A stretch of DNA of 64,000 nucleotides from Raffaelea ambrosiae (GCA_002778195.1 PCDI01000006.1:625950-689949), one strand, 5' to 3'. Shown: positions 8,136-20,875, numbered from the stretch's first letter. Numbers and translations are program-made. Notes: a model not told the origin generated them from the letters alone.

Positions 8136-10787
8136 ATGGCGCCGTCTTTTGCCGGCCGTTTTGTGGCAGGCTCCTGGCTGTTGGCAGTCCTTGCTTTCTC
8201 TGCCCAGTCTGGCGCATATGATCCGCTGGACTATGTCGATCCGCTCATCGGCGCCAGCAACGGCGGCAATGTCTTCCCTGGCGCCTCGCTGCCGTACGGC
8301 ATGGCCAAGGCCGTGGCCGACACCAACAGCGGGTCCAACCAGGGTGGCTTCACGCTGGACGGCAGCTCCATCACGGGCTTCAGCATGATGCACGACTCGG
8401 GCACGGGCGGCAGTCCGTCTCTGGGCAACTTCCCGCTGTTCCCGTACACCGCGTGCGCCAATGGCGACGTGGACGGCTGCTATTACCCGAAGAAGTCGCG
8501 GGTGATGTTCGGGTCGTTCTCGAACACCAGCGTGTCGGCCAAGCCCGGCGTGTTCAGCGTAACGCTCGACACGGGCATCAGTGTGAACATGACGACCAAG
8601 GCGCACACGGCGCTGTTCAAGTTCACGTTCCCCCAGAGCGGGACGGTGACGAGCACGACCAATGCCAGCGCCAGCTACACGGGCCCCGTGGCACCGCTGA
8701 TCCTGCAGGACCTGACGGATCTGTCGGACTCGCGGCAGGACAACGCCACGATCGCGGTGGACCCGGAGACGGGCCGCATCACCGGCAGTGGCGTGTTCAC
8801 GCCCAGCTTCGGCACCGGCACCTACAAGATGTATTTCTGCACGGACTTTAGCGGCGGCTACCTCAAGGACGCCGGCGTGTTCGTCAACAGCCGGGCCAGC
8901 ACGGACGTGCACAACATCACAATCTCGCGCTCCATCAACGGCTACCCGCTGCCGGGCGGGGCGTTTGTGCGCTTCAAGTCGGCCGATCACCCGGTGACGG
9001 CGCGCGTGGCGACCAGCTACATCAGCATCGAGCAGGCGTGCGCGCGGGCCGAGTCTGAGATTGCCCACTTCAACTTTGAGTCCGTGGCCGAGGAGGCGAC
9101 GAATGCGTGGCGCAAGAAGCTCAGCCCTATCCAGGTGACGATGAGCAGCAACAGCACCAACAGCAGCAGCAGCAGCAGCAGCCTGCAGCAGCGTGCGACG
9201 TGGACCAACGGGACGGGCACGGCACAGTCGACGCTGGCAACGGCGGACGACACGCTGCGCAACTTTTACAGCGGCATCTACCGCACAATGATCAACCCGC
9301 AGAACTACACGGGCGAGAACCCGCTGTGGTCGAGCAGCGAGCCGTACTTCGACTCGTTCTACTGCATCTGGGATCTGTTCCGGTCCCAGCTGCCGTTCCT
9401 GTCCATCGTGGACCCGGACGCGGTGACGGACATGATCCGGTCGCTGATCGACACGTACCGGCACCTGGGCTGGCTGCCGGACTGCCGGATGAGCCTGTGC
9501 AAGGGCTACACGCAGGGCGGGTCGAACGCGGACGTGGTGCTGGCGGACGCCTTCGTCAAGGGGCTGGACGGCGGGATCAACTGGGAGGACGCGTACGCGG
9601 CGGTGGTCAAGGACGCCGAGGTGGAGCCGTACGACTGGTCGAGCGAGGGCCGGGGCGGGCTGGACAGCTGGAAGGCGCTGGGGTACATCCCCGTGCAGGA
9701 CTTTGACTACAAGGGCTTCGGCACGATGACGCGCAGCGTGTCGCGGACGCTCGAGTACAGCTACAACGACTTCTGCATTGCGCAGATGGCGAGCGGCGGG
9801 CTGGGCTCGGACGCGGACGCGACCAAGTACACGGAGAGCAGCGGCAACTGGAAGAACCTGTTCAACGACACGCTGGCGTCGGCCTGGTCGAACGGCACGG
9901 ACACGGGCTTTGCGGGCTTCTTCCAGCCGCGCAACCTGAACGGGACGTGGTTCTACCAGGACCCGCTGCAGTGCAGCAACCAGGACTCGCAGAGCGTGTG
10001 CTCGCTGCAGATCACGGGCCGCGAGACCTTTGAGAGCAGCCTGTGGGAGTACGGCTTCTTTGTGCCGCACGACCAGGCGACGCTGATTTCGACGTACGGC
10101 GGCGCCGAGGCCTTTGTCGAGCGGCTGGACTACCTGCACGACGCCGACATCACGTACATTGGCAACGAGCCGGCCTTCCTGACCGTGTTCCAGTACCACT
10201 ATGCCGGGCGTCCGGGCCTGTCGGCCAAGCGCGCGCACTTTTACATTCCCAAGTACTTTGGCACCACGCCGGATGGCCTGCCCGGCAACGACGACAGCGG
10301 CGCCATGGGCAGCTTTGTGGCCATGGCGATGATGGGCCTGTTCCCGAACCCGGGCCAGAACGTGTACCTGATTGTGCCGCCGTTCTTCGAGGGCGTGTCG
10401 GTGACGCACCCGCTGACGGGCAAGACGGCGACGATCCGCAACATTGGCTACGACCCGACATTCGAGGCCATCTACATCCAGAGCGCGACGCTGGACGGCG
10501 AGCCCTACACCAAGAGCTGGGTGGACCACTCCTTCTTCACCGAGGGCCACGAGCTGGTGCTGACGCTGGGCAAGAACGAGAGCGCAACCTGGGGCACGGC
10601 CGTGGACGACCTGCCGCCGAGTCTGGGGGAGTATTCGTCTTCAGGAAATTCGACGGCGTCAAAAAGGAGATCGACGACACTGCTGAGGGGCAGGACGGCC
10701 TCCCGCTATGACGACAACAGCGTCGACTCGTACCTGAGCCGGCGGCGGAAGACCGAGGGGTACGGATACGGGCAGTTTGGGATCTGA
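8136..10787 (+). CDS. Secreted GH92 alpha-mannosidase
   Basis: An intron-free gene of 883 residues encodes a glycoside hydrolase family 92 enzyme. The family consists of calcium-dependent exo-alpha-mannosidases, often alpha-1,2, that trim N-glycans or mannan outside the cell. The chosen ATG opens a clear signal peptide (about residues 1-27, ending SAQSGA). It is followed at once by the family's start YVDPLIGASNGGNVFPGA and then MMHDSGTGG (about residue 84). The late signature GLPGNDDSGAMGS (about residues 714-726) lies in the catalytic (alpha/alpha)6 domain and carries the acidic residues expected to activate water. A Ser/Asn-rich loop (about 336-354) and many N-x-S/T sites suggest heavy glycosylation. 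The C-terminal 40 residues are basic and probably disordered. Codons end strongly in G or C, which creates a long false open frame on the opposite strand. Confidence 0.93.
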   Translation: MAPSFAGRFVAGSWLLAVLAFSAQSGAYDPLDYVDPLIGASNGGNVFPGASLPYGMAKAVADTNSGSNQGGFTLDGSSITGFSMMHDSGTGGSPSLGNFPLFPYTACANGDVDGCYYPKKSRVMFGSFSNTSVSAKPGVFSVTLDTGISVNMTTKAHTALFKFTFPQSGTVTSTTNASASYTGPVAPLILQDLTDLSDSRQDNATIAVDPETGRITGSGVFTPSFGTGTYKMYFCTDFSGGYLKDAGVFVNSRASTDVHNITISRSINGYPLPGGAFVRFKSADHPVTARVATSYISIEQACARAESEIAHFNFESVAEEATNAWRKKLSPIQVTMSSNSTNSSSSSSSLQQRATWTNGTGTAQSTLATADDTLRNFYSGIYRTMINPQNYTGENPLWSSSEPYFDSFYCIWDLFRSQLPFLSIVDPDAVTDMIRSLIDTYRHLGWLPDCRMSLCKGYTQGGSNADVVLADAFVKGLDGGINWEDAYAAVVKDAEVEPYDWSSEGRGGLDSWKALGYIPVQDFDYKGFGTMTRSVSRTLEYSYNDFCIAQMASGGLGSDADATKYTESSGNWKNLFNDTLASAWSNGTDTGFAGFFQPRNLNGTWFYQDPLQCSNQDSQSVCSLQITGRETFESSLWEYGFFVPHDQATLISTYGGAEAFVERLDYLHDADITYIGNEPAFLTVFQYHYAGRPGLSAKRAHFYIPKYFGTTPDGLPGNDDSGAMGSFVAMAMMGLFPNPGQNVYLIVPPFFEGVSVTHPLTGKTATIRNIGYDPTFEAIYIQSATLDGEPYTKSWVDHSFFTEGHELVLTLGKNESATWGTAVDDLPPSLGEYSSSGNSTASKRRSTTLLRGRTASRYDDNSVDSYLSRRRKTEGYGYGQFGI

Positions 10788-13700
10788 GTTGCAATCTTGC
10801 GTCCAGACCCCCCACCCGCCCCCCTCCCCGCCGCCGCCGCCGCCCCCCAAAAGACCGCCGAAGAAGACAGAAAAGAGGTGGGAGAAGTGGAAGAAGTCAG
10901 GGGGGGGGAGGCAATGGTCGGAGACAACTGTCATGGGAGCTGCCAGGGTGAGGGGAGGAGATAACACCAACAGCCAGGAATCAACAGTCAGGGGGACAGA
11001 CGAGGAAGGGAAAGTGGAGATCCTCCTCTTTTTTGTCCAAGTTTACCCACCTACTGACGAAGGCGGCGTTCCTTTCTTTGCTCGGGGGGGTTGAGCTTGA
11101 AGAAGCGCGGTTTCATGTTTTGTCGGGACGGGCGATGATGACGATGACAGAACAAGAAACGGGAAACGAGAAACGGAGGAGGAATGTACGGTGTAAACAT
11201 TGAAAAGGATGCAAGCAACCGGGAAGCAAGGGACGAGCAGGGGAGGGGTCAGCAAACTGGCAATACTCGTAATGAGCAAACGTGTCCAAGATGGGGGGAG
11301 TATCAGCATTGTACATAAAACCATGGAGCACGGAACATCATAGGCAAACGGGCAAAGGAAAGGGGAATCGAATCCATGACACGCAGACCATGCCAATGAT
11401 CAAGCAAACGGGCGTCAAAGCAATCAGAAAGCAGTCAAAGCATCACGGATCGGAAATGGAGATCTAGAGACGTCTCTACAGGGCATCTGCTGCGCTATGT
11501 AAACACGTCTGCCGAGCCAATGCAGAAGCAGGAGATGGTCAGCAGGGCGCTGACGTTCTGAAAGACCACGAGCACGCGTGTAGAAACAAATCAGAAGAAA
11601 GCACACACTCCAACGTACATACATACATACTCGTAGTAGTACACCGCTGTCGCATAGGAGACACAGCAGCCCTCTTTGGGACCTTTCATCCCCGTTCGTG
11701 CCTGGAACCAACAGCCACGGGGCAGGCCACGGGCTCCCAGCCATACTACCGGCTGCTCCGTCCCAACAGTTGTCGACCACTTTCACAGTCTCTGTTTTGG
11801 TGGGCTCCCTCCTCTCCATCCCACGGCAACGGTCTTCCCAGGAAACGACGATCCCCTCAAACAAGGTTAGAGCACGCCGAAAGGGAGAAAAGCCTCACAA
11901 GGCACAGGGCACCAGGGGTCCGGTGTACGATGCAACTACAATCGCGAAAAGACAAAGCTGGGATCCAGCCCTCCGGGCAACACGTATGAGAGCACTCCGG
12001 CAAGAGAAAGAAAAAAAATCAAGGTCAAGAAGGTTGGCCCAATAGCCCGGGAACCAGCACCCACCCCAGTCCAGTTCATGCCCGACGTGCATCGCACACG
12101 GCAGAAGAGAAAATACATACTATGTAGTCAGTACTCGCACAAAAGAAACAGGGCAAATGACACGGTGTGATAACCACATAGTACATACGACGGTGTACAA
12201 AATACTACACCGTACACTAACCATTTCCCGTGTCACCAAGCGGTCGAGGTCAGCTGAAAGGAAATAACTAATACCAATAAAAGCATCCCCCCACGACGGG
12301 CTTGACGAGTCCGACGGCAGACCTTACCAGAACAAGGTCGTGAAGCCTTTTTTTCCCTTTCTTTTGGGGGCCGCTTTCCTCGTAGTGCCCCTGGCTGTGC
12401 CGGCCCCCTGATGGCGATCCCCTGTCCCTCTTGCTCTTCTCTTTTTTTTCTCGGGAACCTGGGACTCTGGGACGGGCACTGACAAGGGGTTCTATTCTTC
12501 TTTAGCCTCCCGTCAAGTGTATCTTACCGCCTTCACCTTGTTCTGTTGGCCCCTATCTCATGGTCCCTCGCTCTACCCTGCAGCTGTCGTCCTCATTTTG
12601 TGTTTAGTGCTTCGGCGAAGAGTTGTGTGGGTGGGTGGGCACCAAGACGAAGGCGGCTCGATGGCGCACACTCACACTGCCCCCTCCTGTATTTGAATTT
12701 GAATTCTCACTTTGCACCTTCTTTTCTCTCCGAGAAATGTGAGAACTGACCAACCCCGATTTATTTTCAGCTGCGATCTGCTTCGCCGGCGACCTCGCAA
12801 TGGGGCAGGATGGGGGCCGCTTTCCCCCATACAGGAGTAGAGTATGAGTAGTAATGGGTACGAGTAATCCTGAGTACAGCGTAATAATACATAGCAGTCA
12901 GTATCATCATTTGGGTTTGACTGCGGGTGAATATGGAGCTGTTCTGCGCCTGGTCTGCGGAGCCCTGCTGTAGCTGCACTCCCAACGTACTCGTGCTACT
13001 ACGAGTATGTATGTAGCACTCCTACCTCTGGCGCGATCATTGCAAGTAACATCGCTTCTCCCAGAACCACCCAGCTGGTCGACGTACAGCAAGCCCAGCC
13101 GCCCTGCCCGCTGGCGACGCTGCTCCACCGGGGCCTGCAGTTGTCCGTCCGTCTCCAGTGAGTGGCTGCAGAGAGACGGGTAGACTCTGTCGTATGTCTA
13201 TGTGCTGCTTTTTCTGCTTTTGCTGCTTTTTCTTCACTCCCGCAGTATTTTTTTTCCTGTTTGTCAATAGTTCAACTGTCTCGCTTGTCACTGACCGACG
13301 CCTCTCTCGGCACTGACGTCTTTCGTTCCTTTTGCGTCTGCCCGCGTGTGTCTGTCTTGTCTGTCTCGGCCCTCTTGTCTCTCGGGGACAACAAACGACA
13401 GCCCACACACGCACGCACTCGCACTTGCACGGCGAGCGACAAACACGCTCTACCTCTTTTCCCCTAGCGTCCACGCCCCTATTCCCAAAGACACTAGCGC
13501 AGCGCCCAGTCGACAGGGACCGGGTTCCGAGGCTCCGGATCGGGCATGGGCAGCCTGGTCTATTGCGTCTTGGCCTATTGGGTGCTGAAGAAAGTCGAGA
13601 GACGAGTGGCTGTCTTGCAGGCGAGGGAACCGGTGCAGGCAATAGCTCTCTCTGCTGGCCCTCGAACATAGTTGTGCGCATATCCTCCCGCCAATGGATG

Positions 13701-16700
13701 CCGCCCGTCCAGCTCTTGTCCACCGCCAGCCTGTCCCACATCTCCACACTCCTTCCATGCGTCGTCCATTCGTCTGCATCGCCTTTTGTATGGGGCGTAC
13801 CTTTGTGTACACCGTACGCCAATGACAAAGCGACGAAGAAATTGAGACGAAAACCAAACGAGGCGAACACGAATCCTCCTGGTTAGGATCCTCTGCAAGA
13901 ACAACAACGTGCCGCCTTAGTCGTACACGCAGATCGACAGACGTGTCGTTTTTTTTTTCTTTCCCCTCCTCCGCGATCGCCGTGGACCCAGGCCATCCTC
14001 GAGGCCAATCTAGAGCGAGTCCTGCGCACAGAGCTTGCTTGCTTCTCTGCTTGCATCTTGTCTGTTTTTGTTTGGTCTGTCTGCGTCCCCCGTCCTTTCC
14101 AGGTCCGTTCGCGGCTTGTTTCTGCCTGTGCACCCACACGGTTGCAAGGTTGCAAGCTGGATCCCTGTGGCTTTCGTGCTTGTTGGGCATGCAAGCACGG
14201 CGATCTGGGGGATGCGACCACCCTTGGCCTGGGGCTGGTTCCGCTTTGTTCGAACTGTTCTCTGTTGTTCCATTTCGCCTTTCGCCTTTTTGGCCCGTTT
14301 TTGATCTATGCTCCGTGCTGCATGTCACCTCGGTGTTGCAGCGTAGGCCAAGTATTCGTATCTCATTTCCATGGGTCAGTCTGTACCACAGTCTGGTCCA
14401 TTGGGTCATTTCCAAGGATCCTCTTTTTTCTTTTTCAGCCTAGGATCCATGGCGGACGGTTTCCATGTCAGGTAATCGCTCTGCAGGCATGACTGTGACC
14501 CTTGTATTGGAGTGTGTACGAGTAGCATCTTGCAGGCAAGGGAGCAAAAAAAGAGACCCTGCAGCGGTGAAATCATGCTTTCTTTTTCCTCCTCGAGTCG
14601 CCTATTTCCCGGGTCTCCCCCCTGCCTTGCCCTGGACTGCGGCTATCCTCGTTTTCTGGGGAGCGATGGTGTTGATTTCTTTTTTTATCGGCTGTTGTCG
14701 GTATCGACGGTTTTGTTTGCGTGCGTGTGTGTGCCTTTGATCTGTTTACACTGTCCTGCTTGTCTGCGCGGTATCTACCGCTCTGGCCGCTCAGTTTCGT
14801 TGCTTTTTCCTTCTCTCGCCCCCTTCCCCTTTCTCCGCCGGCGGCAAGAGTGACTGAAAGCGCACTATTGCAGGCACCAGCAAACACCAGCAGACGCCAG
14901 TCGATTCACGCTCTCGTCGGCTGCACACAGCATTGGCTGGCCGCACGACGTGCATCACAGGCACCACTTGTGGGCACAAACAACGACACCACACTTGCAG
15001 AGACACGCACCACCACCATGCGCCAGTATTCCCTCACAAGCACATGCTAACGGCTTTCGTGTCTGTGTTCCTTCTCGTATACCCGGCTCCTTTCTGCAGT
15101 TTCCTGCTATTTTCTTCTCCCCTGAAACCGCCGCTGAGACCTGGGCCTGGCTAGTCGTCGTTGGGTGCGAGCCGTCTCTCTTTTTTGTGAGTCCTGCTTT
15201 CTTTTTTCTTGGACTCCGTTCGCACGCTTCGTTTCTGCCCTCTGGCGTCTCACGTATTGCTTTTTCCGGGACCGCCTCGAACTCCCCGAAATCAATAATC
15301 CTCCGCCGGCAGACAAGTGCGAACGGCGCGAACGGCGCAAAACGAGTTAATGGAGGCGACAGTCAAATAGGAAGAGCAAACCTGGAAAAAAAAATGGCGA
15401 AACTATGGGCAACGTGTGTGGGTGACGACAATTGTGGGCATTTGGAACGCGCGTGGGTTGCAATGGAGAAGGCCTGGGAAGAAGGATTTGCTTGGGTGAC
15501 GCCAAAAACTTGGTTTTGGGAGCTTTTGGCCCTTCCCACAGTTTTAGCTTGGCGATCCTTATCCTCATGGTGATTTGCTTCTGGGGCATTGGGGGAGGGT
15601 AACAACAGACCACGGCAGTACTCGTAATTAGGGAACGGGCGGCAAGTTTTCTGCAGCAGACAGCTCACATTTTTGTTTCTTCGATCTTCCGTCGCTCTCC
15701 CTCGTTGGGTTGCTTTCGGGAAGGAGCGAAGATGGGCGGGTCGCGGTGAAGAGCAGGTCTCCACTCCAGAGTTCCCTTGCTGAATTGCTCTTTCCTTTTG
15801 CCAGTCTCTTGCTCTTTCCCATCGCTACACCGTACACGTCTTCCACTCCCTGTCGTTCACCACCCTGGTACTCGTACCATGTATCTCTGCACCCAATCTC
15901 CGCCCTAGTCTACATGATCCCCTGGTCTCTGGCCTCACCGTGTTATCAAAGACAAACAATTGCTTAGCAGCCGGGGTTGCATCGCTGCACCAAAGTGCGT
16001 CTCTGCGCATCTCGCTGCACCTTCCCTCGTCTTTGCATGTGTGGTGCAGCAAGATGCGGTGACCTCGCAGTGAACTCGCAACAGAAGAAAACAGCTTCTA
16101 CGAGGACTACGTGCACAATATGCGCTGGCCTTACCCAGGTGGCCAGCAATCTCAGCGTTCGCCATGCAGGTAGCCAAATCCATCCAATGCAATGCTACGC
16201 TCCAACGTACGTGCGTGCAGGATTGGAAGTCACGAGCCTGGCTCCTTCCTGTAAGCTCCGGGCTCCTTCGCGATTCCTTCGTCGCTCTTTCCCTATGTAA
16301 TTACTCCGAGTGCTATGCACTTGAGGTGACCCCCCACCTCGATTGTCTGTGTGTTTCTCTGTGTTCTGTGTTTTCTCCATCACCTGCCTGTCTGGCCACG
16401 TCGTCTCGAAAGGATTTTTAGGCGATTGTGTGCATTTGGCTTTGTCTGTTGGTGCGCTAGTATGCTCTTTTGGCGAGTGGACCCCCAGGGTACTAATAGT
16501 CTGTAGTTAGTACATAGTACATAGTATGTACTATTGCTCGGACCTGGCTGGCGTTCAGCTGGTTGCACGAGTATCGTGGGAAATGATATTCGTTGGCAGG
16601 CAGCCTATCGTGTCGTGGTATTTACTACTATGTATAACAGAAGCCACAAGAGAGTCGAAAGCATAGAGAGACGACACTCGCCGACTCGGTGCCTGGATGT

Positions 16701-18022
16701 GAGGTGTGTGGGTGGCCCCTTCCCAACGACGACGGCCAACTTTCTTTTTGCAGTTTCCGTCACGGCAACCACGACCCGGGCCCAAGGAAAAGCAACCAAA
16801 GAGACCAAGAGAACCAAAACGAAAAGTCCAGCACTAGAAGCCCAATAAAAAAATCCCAAAACACCAACACCAACACCTCTTCTTACACACCCACCCACAC
16901 AGACACCGCCCTGGCCCCTCTTTCCCCCTTCAGCAGCCCCATGCTGGCGGCGCCTTTTGGGTCCAGCTGGGTCCCTGCCGTTCTTTCCTTTTTCCTGCTG
17001 AGCTGCACTTGCCAATTATTGTTTTCTACATTGTACCTTTCGTCCCCTGTCTTCTGGTCATATCTCCCGAATTTCCCAATTATTTTTGCTCCGATTTTTA
17101 ATTCTTCTAATTCTTTATTCCTCTTTCCGAGCAACCGTCATTTTTCTCGTTGACTTCGTTCTTTCGTGGCGACCTTTTCTTGTGTGCCGACGCCTTTCTC
17201 CTTTCGAATAAGTACAGCCAAAAGCTTAATGCTCCTTTTATGAACAGGATTAGCACGAATTGGCCCAGCTGGAGTACGCCACAACATCCCCTCCTTGTTT
17301 CTGGCTGTGTTGGTACACATTCTTTGTTCTCCATGTCTGGGCCCTCCTTCCCAATCCTGCACTTAACTATTACATGTAAAATACGCACGCTGCCCGCCCG
17401 TAAAGTGTAAGACTATGCATGCACACGCATGCCGTGCCTGCCCGTTTTGTTTGCACTAGACCATAAGATACCTTTGTAGCCAGCCTGAGGTCGCCCATGT
17501 CGCCAAGCTTTCACGCAGTCCCTTGCTTGCCTTAATATTCCTCATATTCCTCTGCTGCTTCGTCTTCCCTGCATTCGGCCCTCTCTCTCGTGCACTTCTA
17601 GCCTGCAACCTCTCGTGCAGACTCGCTTCTCTCTCTCATTGTCCTATTATTATACATAGGGCTCCCCTTCCCCATTCCTTCCATTTCCTACATATCCTTC
17701 TCACCTTTCCCACTCGCTTTGTTTCATCTCCTGATCATCTCGTGATCGGATCTGCCAATCTTTCTTTTTCTCTCGCTTGATCTCTCGATCTCTCGATCTC
17801 GATCGGTCTCTCTTTTCCTCGTACTCTCATCTTCCCATTCTCTCACCTCACCCAGCCTGCCATGTTTTGATACCACTCCTTAATTTTCTTTTCCCTTAAC
17901 CTCGCTGGTTTTTCCCCTCCTCCTCTTCGCCCGCTTTTCTTCTACCATAAGCATTCCTTCTTGCTCTCCTCATCTCTTTACCTTTTTCTCCCCGATCTTG
18001 TTTTCTTCTGCTCGTCCTAGCT
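10788..18022. other. 7.2 kb gene desert
   Basis: No protein gene can be supported over 7.2 kb. The frames present are short, shift constantly and show no domains. The DNA is rich in pyrimidine tracts and repeats TACTCGTA/TACGAGTA at 11628, 12859, 13000, 14517, 15619 and 15869. The last 200 bases are C/T-rich with a small GATCTCTC tandem (about 17775-17800) and look like the leader of the RGS gene. The region may be a long regulatory or leader region of that gene, may hold non-coding RNA, or may be decayed mobile DNA. The sequence does not decide. Confidence 0.5.
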
Positions 18023-20875
18023 ATGGCAACCGCCACAAGAACAACGGCCCAGAGGCCCAAGACTGCTTCCGGAACCACCACCACAATGACCACCATCACA
18101 GTGAAGGACTTTGACTCGTCTCGACCGCCACTGTCGCTGTTGCCACCGGTCCCCAGACGAAACAAGCCGGCCAAGATCGGAAAGCCCATCTCCGCCTCTC
18201 CATCTTCGTCCTCGAAGAAGACATTGTCTAGCGCCACAAAGGCGGAACGCAGACGAAGCATGCCCGTGCCCGTCCTGACGCCGGCTGGTGGCTTCCAGTC
18301 CACTGGCCTGCCCGTGCCTGTGCAGCCATTGTCGCCATCGTCCGCCTCGCTCTACGACCGCAGCACGAGCGGCATTATCTCGCCACCGCTCACACCCCGC
18401 AGCCCGCGATTTCCCTCCGACCAGGATTACTCGACCCCTGCCAGTGACAGACACAGCGCCATCTCCGTCGACCATCTTCGCAGCAACTCGGGCCTTTCTC
18501 TGCACACCAACAACGCATTCCTGCGTCGGTACACCGATTACAATATGGATGGCTCGTCTCGCCTGCCGTCCACGGCTGAGGAGATGCCATCCATCACCGA
18601 GGACCATCACAGTCGCCGCTCCTACGACAACCGCAGCACCAACAGCGCGCCCGGCGTCGAGGAACTATACAGCCGCGAGACCGTGGTCGCAGTGCTCCAG
18701 AATCCGCTGGCCCGCAAGCAGCTACGCGACTTTGCTCTGGCCGAAGGCGGTGTCGAGACCCTGGACTTTCTTGAAAAGGTACGTGCTCGACAAGTGTTTG
18801 CCTAGCAAAGTTCGCAAGCAAGCATACTCCCTTGCTTCTGCCTGGATTACGTGCTTCTGCAGTTCTGTACTTTATTTCTGCGTAGTCTTTTTTGGGGGTT
18901 GTGTTTGCCAGCACTTTACTTCCCGCGCGGTGCTTTGACGGCCTCCACTTAGTGAAACAACGCACTGACATTGATCTTCCTTCCTTCTCCCCCACAGGTC
19001 GAAGATTACTGCAACGCTGTTCATGGCGTCACGGCCCTGATGGCCACTATCTCCACCACATTCACCAGCCTGACCGCCACAAAGCCGCTCAATCTGCCGC
19101 CTTCGCTGGCCAAGGCCCTCAATGCCGACATCAAGCACGTCTCGAGCTCAATCCTGCCCGGCCTCCAGATGCTTTTCGGCGAGGCCGGCGCCCATGTCGA
19201 GCAGCGCATCGTCCGCGACATCTACCCAGCCTTTGTCAAGCGCCAGTTCAACATGACCATGAAGGCCTCGCTCGGAGCCACCTGCGCCGCTGACGCACAG
19301 ACGCCTTTCTGCTTTCCCGGCCTGGGCCACGCCTTCTGTCTGACAGATCCCTACCGCCCTGACAACCCAATCGTCTACGCCTCCGACAGCTTCGCCCAGG
19401 TCATGGGATACGCTCGTGCCGAGGACATCCCGCGCAATGGCCGCCTGCTGCGTGGACCACTTCCCGGCGAGGAGGAGGAGTTCACCGAGGGCATGTTCCT
19501 CAACAGCAACCGCCGCGACAACCAGCCGTTCTGGTGCATGGTCTCTACATGCCCGCTCAAGTCTGCGAGCGGCCGTGTGCGCTTCGTCCTCTCGGGCCTG
19601 GCCAACGTCTCGGACGCTGCCCAGTCTCGCAACGATACCCTGAAGACTTTGGGCACTCCGCCGGCCGCTTTGGCTCCGCCGACTGTTGTGGCGACCAGTG
19701 CTTTCAGCGGTAGCAGCGGCAGCAGCGGCAGCAGCGGCAGCAATGCTTCTGCGGCTTCTCTGTCTTCTGGCCCGTATCCTCCGCTGTCGAACTCGTCCAT
19801 GACGACCGCGTCCAGCGGATCTCTGTCGAACTGGAAGAGCAATCGGCCGCCCAGTGTTGTTGGCAGCGATGCCACCTCCAACACGAGCTACGGCTCCAAG
19901 TTGGGTCGCACTTCGTCGTCCAGGTCGTTCTTTAACAACCCGTTTTCGCGCAAGCGCCGTGCTACTGGTGCCACCGCTACGGCGGGCCTGATACGCCCCA
20001 CGACATCCTCTGGCTACGAGACGCCTCACTCCGAGGCCTGCCCCCCATCGCCAGGCTTCAGCAGCCGGATTCCCGAGTCTATCAGGTCGGACTGCGTGGC
20101 CTCGTCGATGCGCGTGGACGACAGCCTCCCTTTGTACTCTCGCTATATGGTGCTGCAGTTTGTGCCTGGTTCCAGCCACGGCCAAGACACGGCCGCGCCG
20201 CCTCCGCCGCCCATTTCCCGCCGTGGCAGCCGCTGCGGCCCCGCCTCCATGGCACCACTCGCTGCCGCCGCATCCCACAACTCTCGCATGAAGGTGGCCT
20301 TCTGCTCCAAGCAGATGCTGGAGCTTCTCGGACTGGGTCCGGCTGCTCACGATGCCGTGCTCTATCACGACGTCTTTGCCGTCCTCTCTGAACTTGCTGG
20401 CTCACCCTCCATTACCACCGTTTTCAAGACCACCGTTCGCCAGCGCCTGGCCGCCTCGGAGCCGGCAAGCATGGAGCTATCTGTGCCGGCAAGCAGCCTG
20501 GCTGTCCCGGGCGCCGTTTCCGCTGGCCTTGGCGTGGGCATGGCCTCTCCCGTTATTACGCAGCCCGCTACTATTCCCATTGCCGGCGCCTCATCGCGGC
20601 GGTTGAGCATGTTCCCTGTCAGGCGGTCCAAGCACGGGCGCGACGACGATGACTCCGACAGCTGCATCGAAGAGACGAAGCCGCTCGAGGGCTGGTTTGC
20701 TTCGGCACCTGCTGGCCGGCGTCGTGGTAGCTTCGACCGCCCGGCAACGTCTGCCGGGCGTGTGCGGGAGCCGCCCAAGATGCAGCGGTTGATGAGCCAC
20801 TGGACCCCACTCAAAGATGTGGATGGTTCCATTGCATGGATTATGCTGGTGATTTCACCTGTTGTGGAACATTGA
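18023..20875 (+). CDS. RGS domain protein with a Cys-less LOV-like PAS domain
   Basis: Exons 18023..18778 and 18998..20875 give 877 residues; the 219-nt intron is GTACGT to CCCACAG, phase 0. Order: a disordered Ser/Pro/Thr-rich N-terminus (1-215), then an RGS domain (about 218-345) that spans the intron and ends IYPAFVKRQFNMTM. RGS domains speed GTP hydrolysis by G-alpha proteins. Next is a PAS domain of LOV type (about 355-460) with NPIVYASDSFAQVMGY, RNGRLLRG and NQPFW. Then comes a Ser-rich linker, and a weaker PAS-like end (about 660-870, VAFCSKQMLELLGL and MSHWTPLKDVDG). The layout resembles fungal RGS-LOV photoreceptors such as BcLOV4. The LOV motif GxNCRFLQ is here PRNGRLLR: Gly400 (codon 19439-19441) replaces the flavin-binding Cys and Arg replaces the Gln, so normal adduct photochemistry is not expected. 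Confidence 0.85.

Noticed and set aside
7866..10550. An 894-codon open frame on the minus strand opposite the GH92 gene
   Set aside because: It is a shadow of G/C-ending codons in GH92, which leave few stops in the antisense frame. Its product is Arg/His/Val-rich with no domain, while the plus strand has a complete enzyme.
13450..14415. A 321-codon minus-strand frame in the gene desert
   Set aside because: Several overlapping frames of similar length occur on both strands here, and none has fungal codon preference or a recognisable motif.
19148..20368. A 406-codon minus-strand frame opposite the RGS-PAS gene
   Set aside because: Low-complexity Arg/Ala/Gly product mirroring the coding strand; not a gene.
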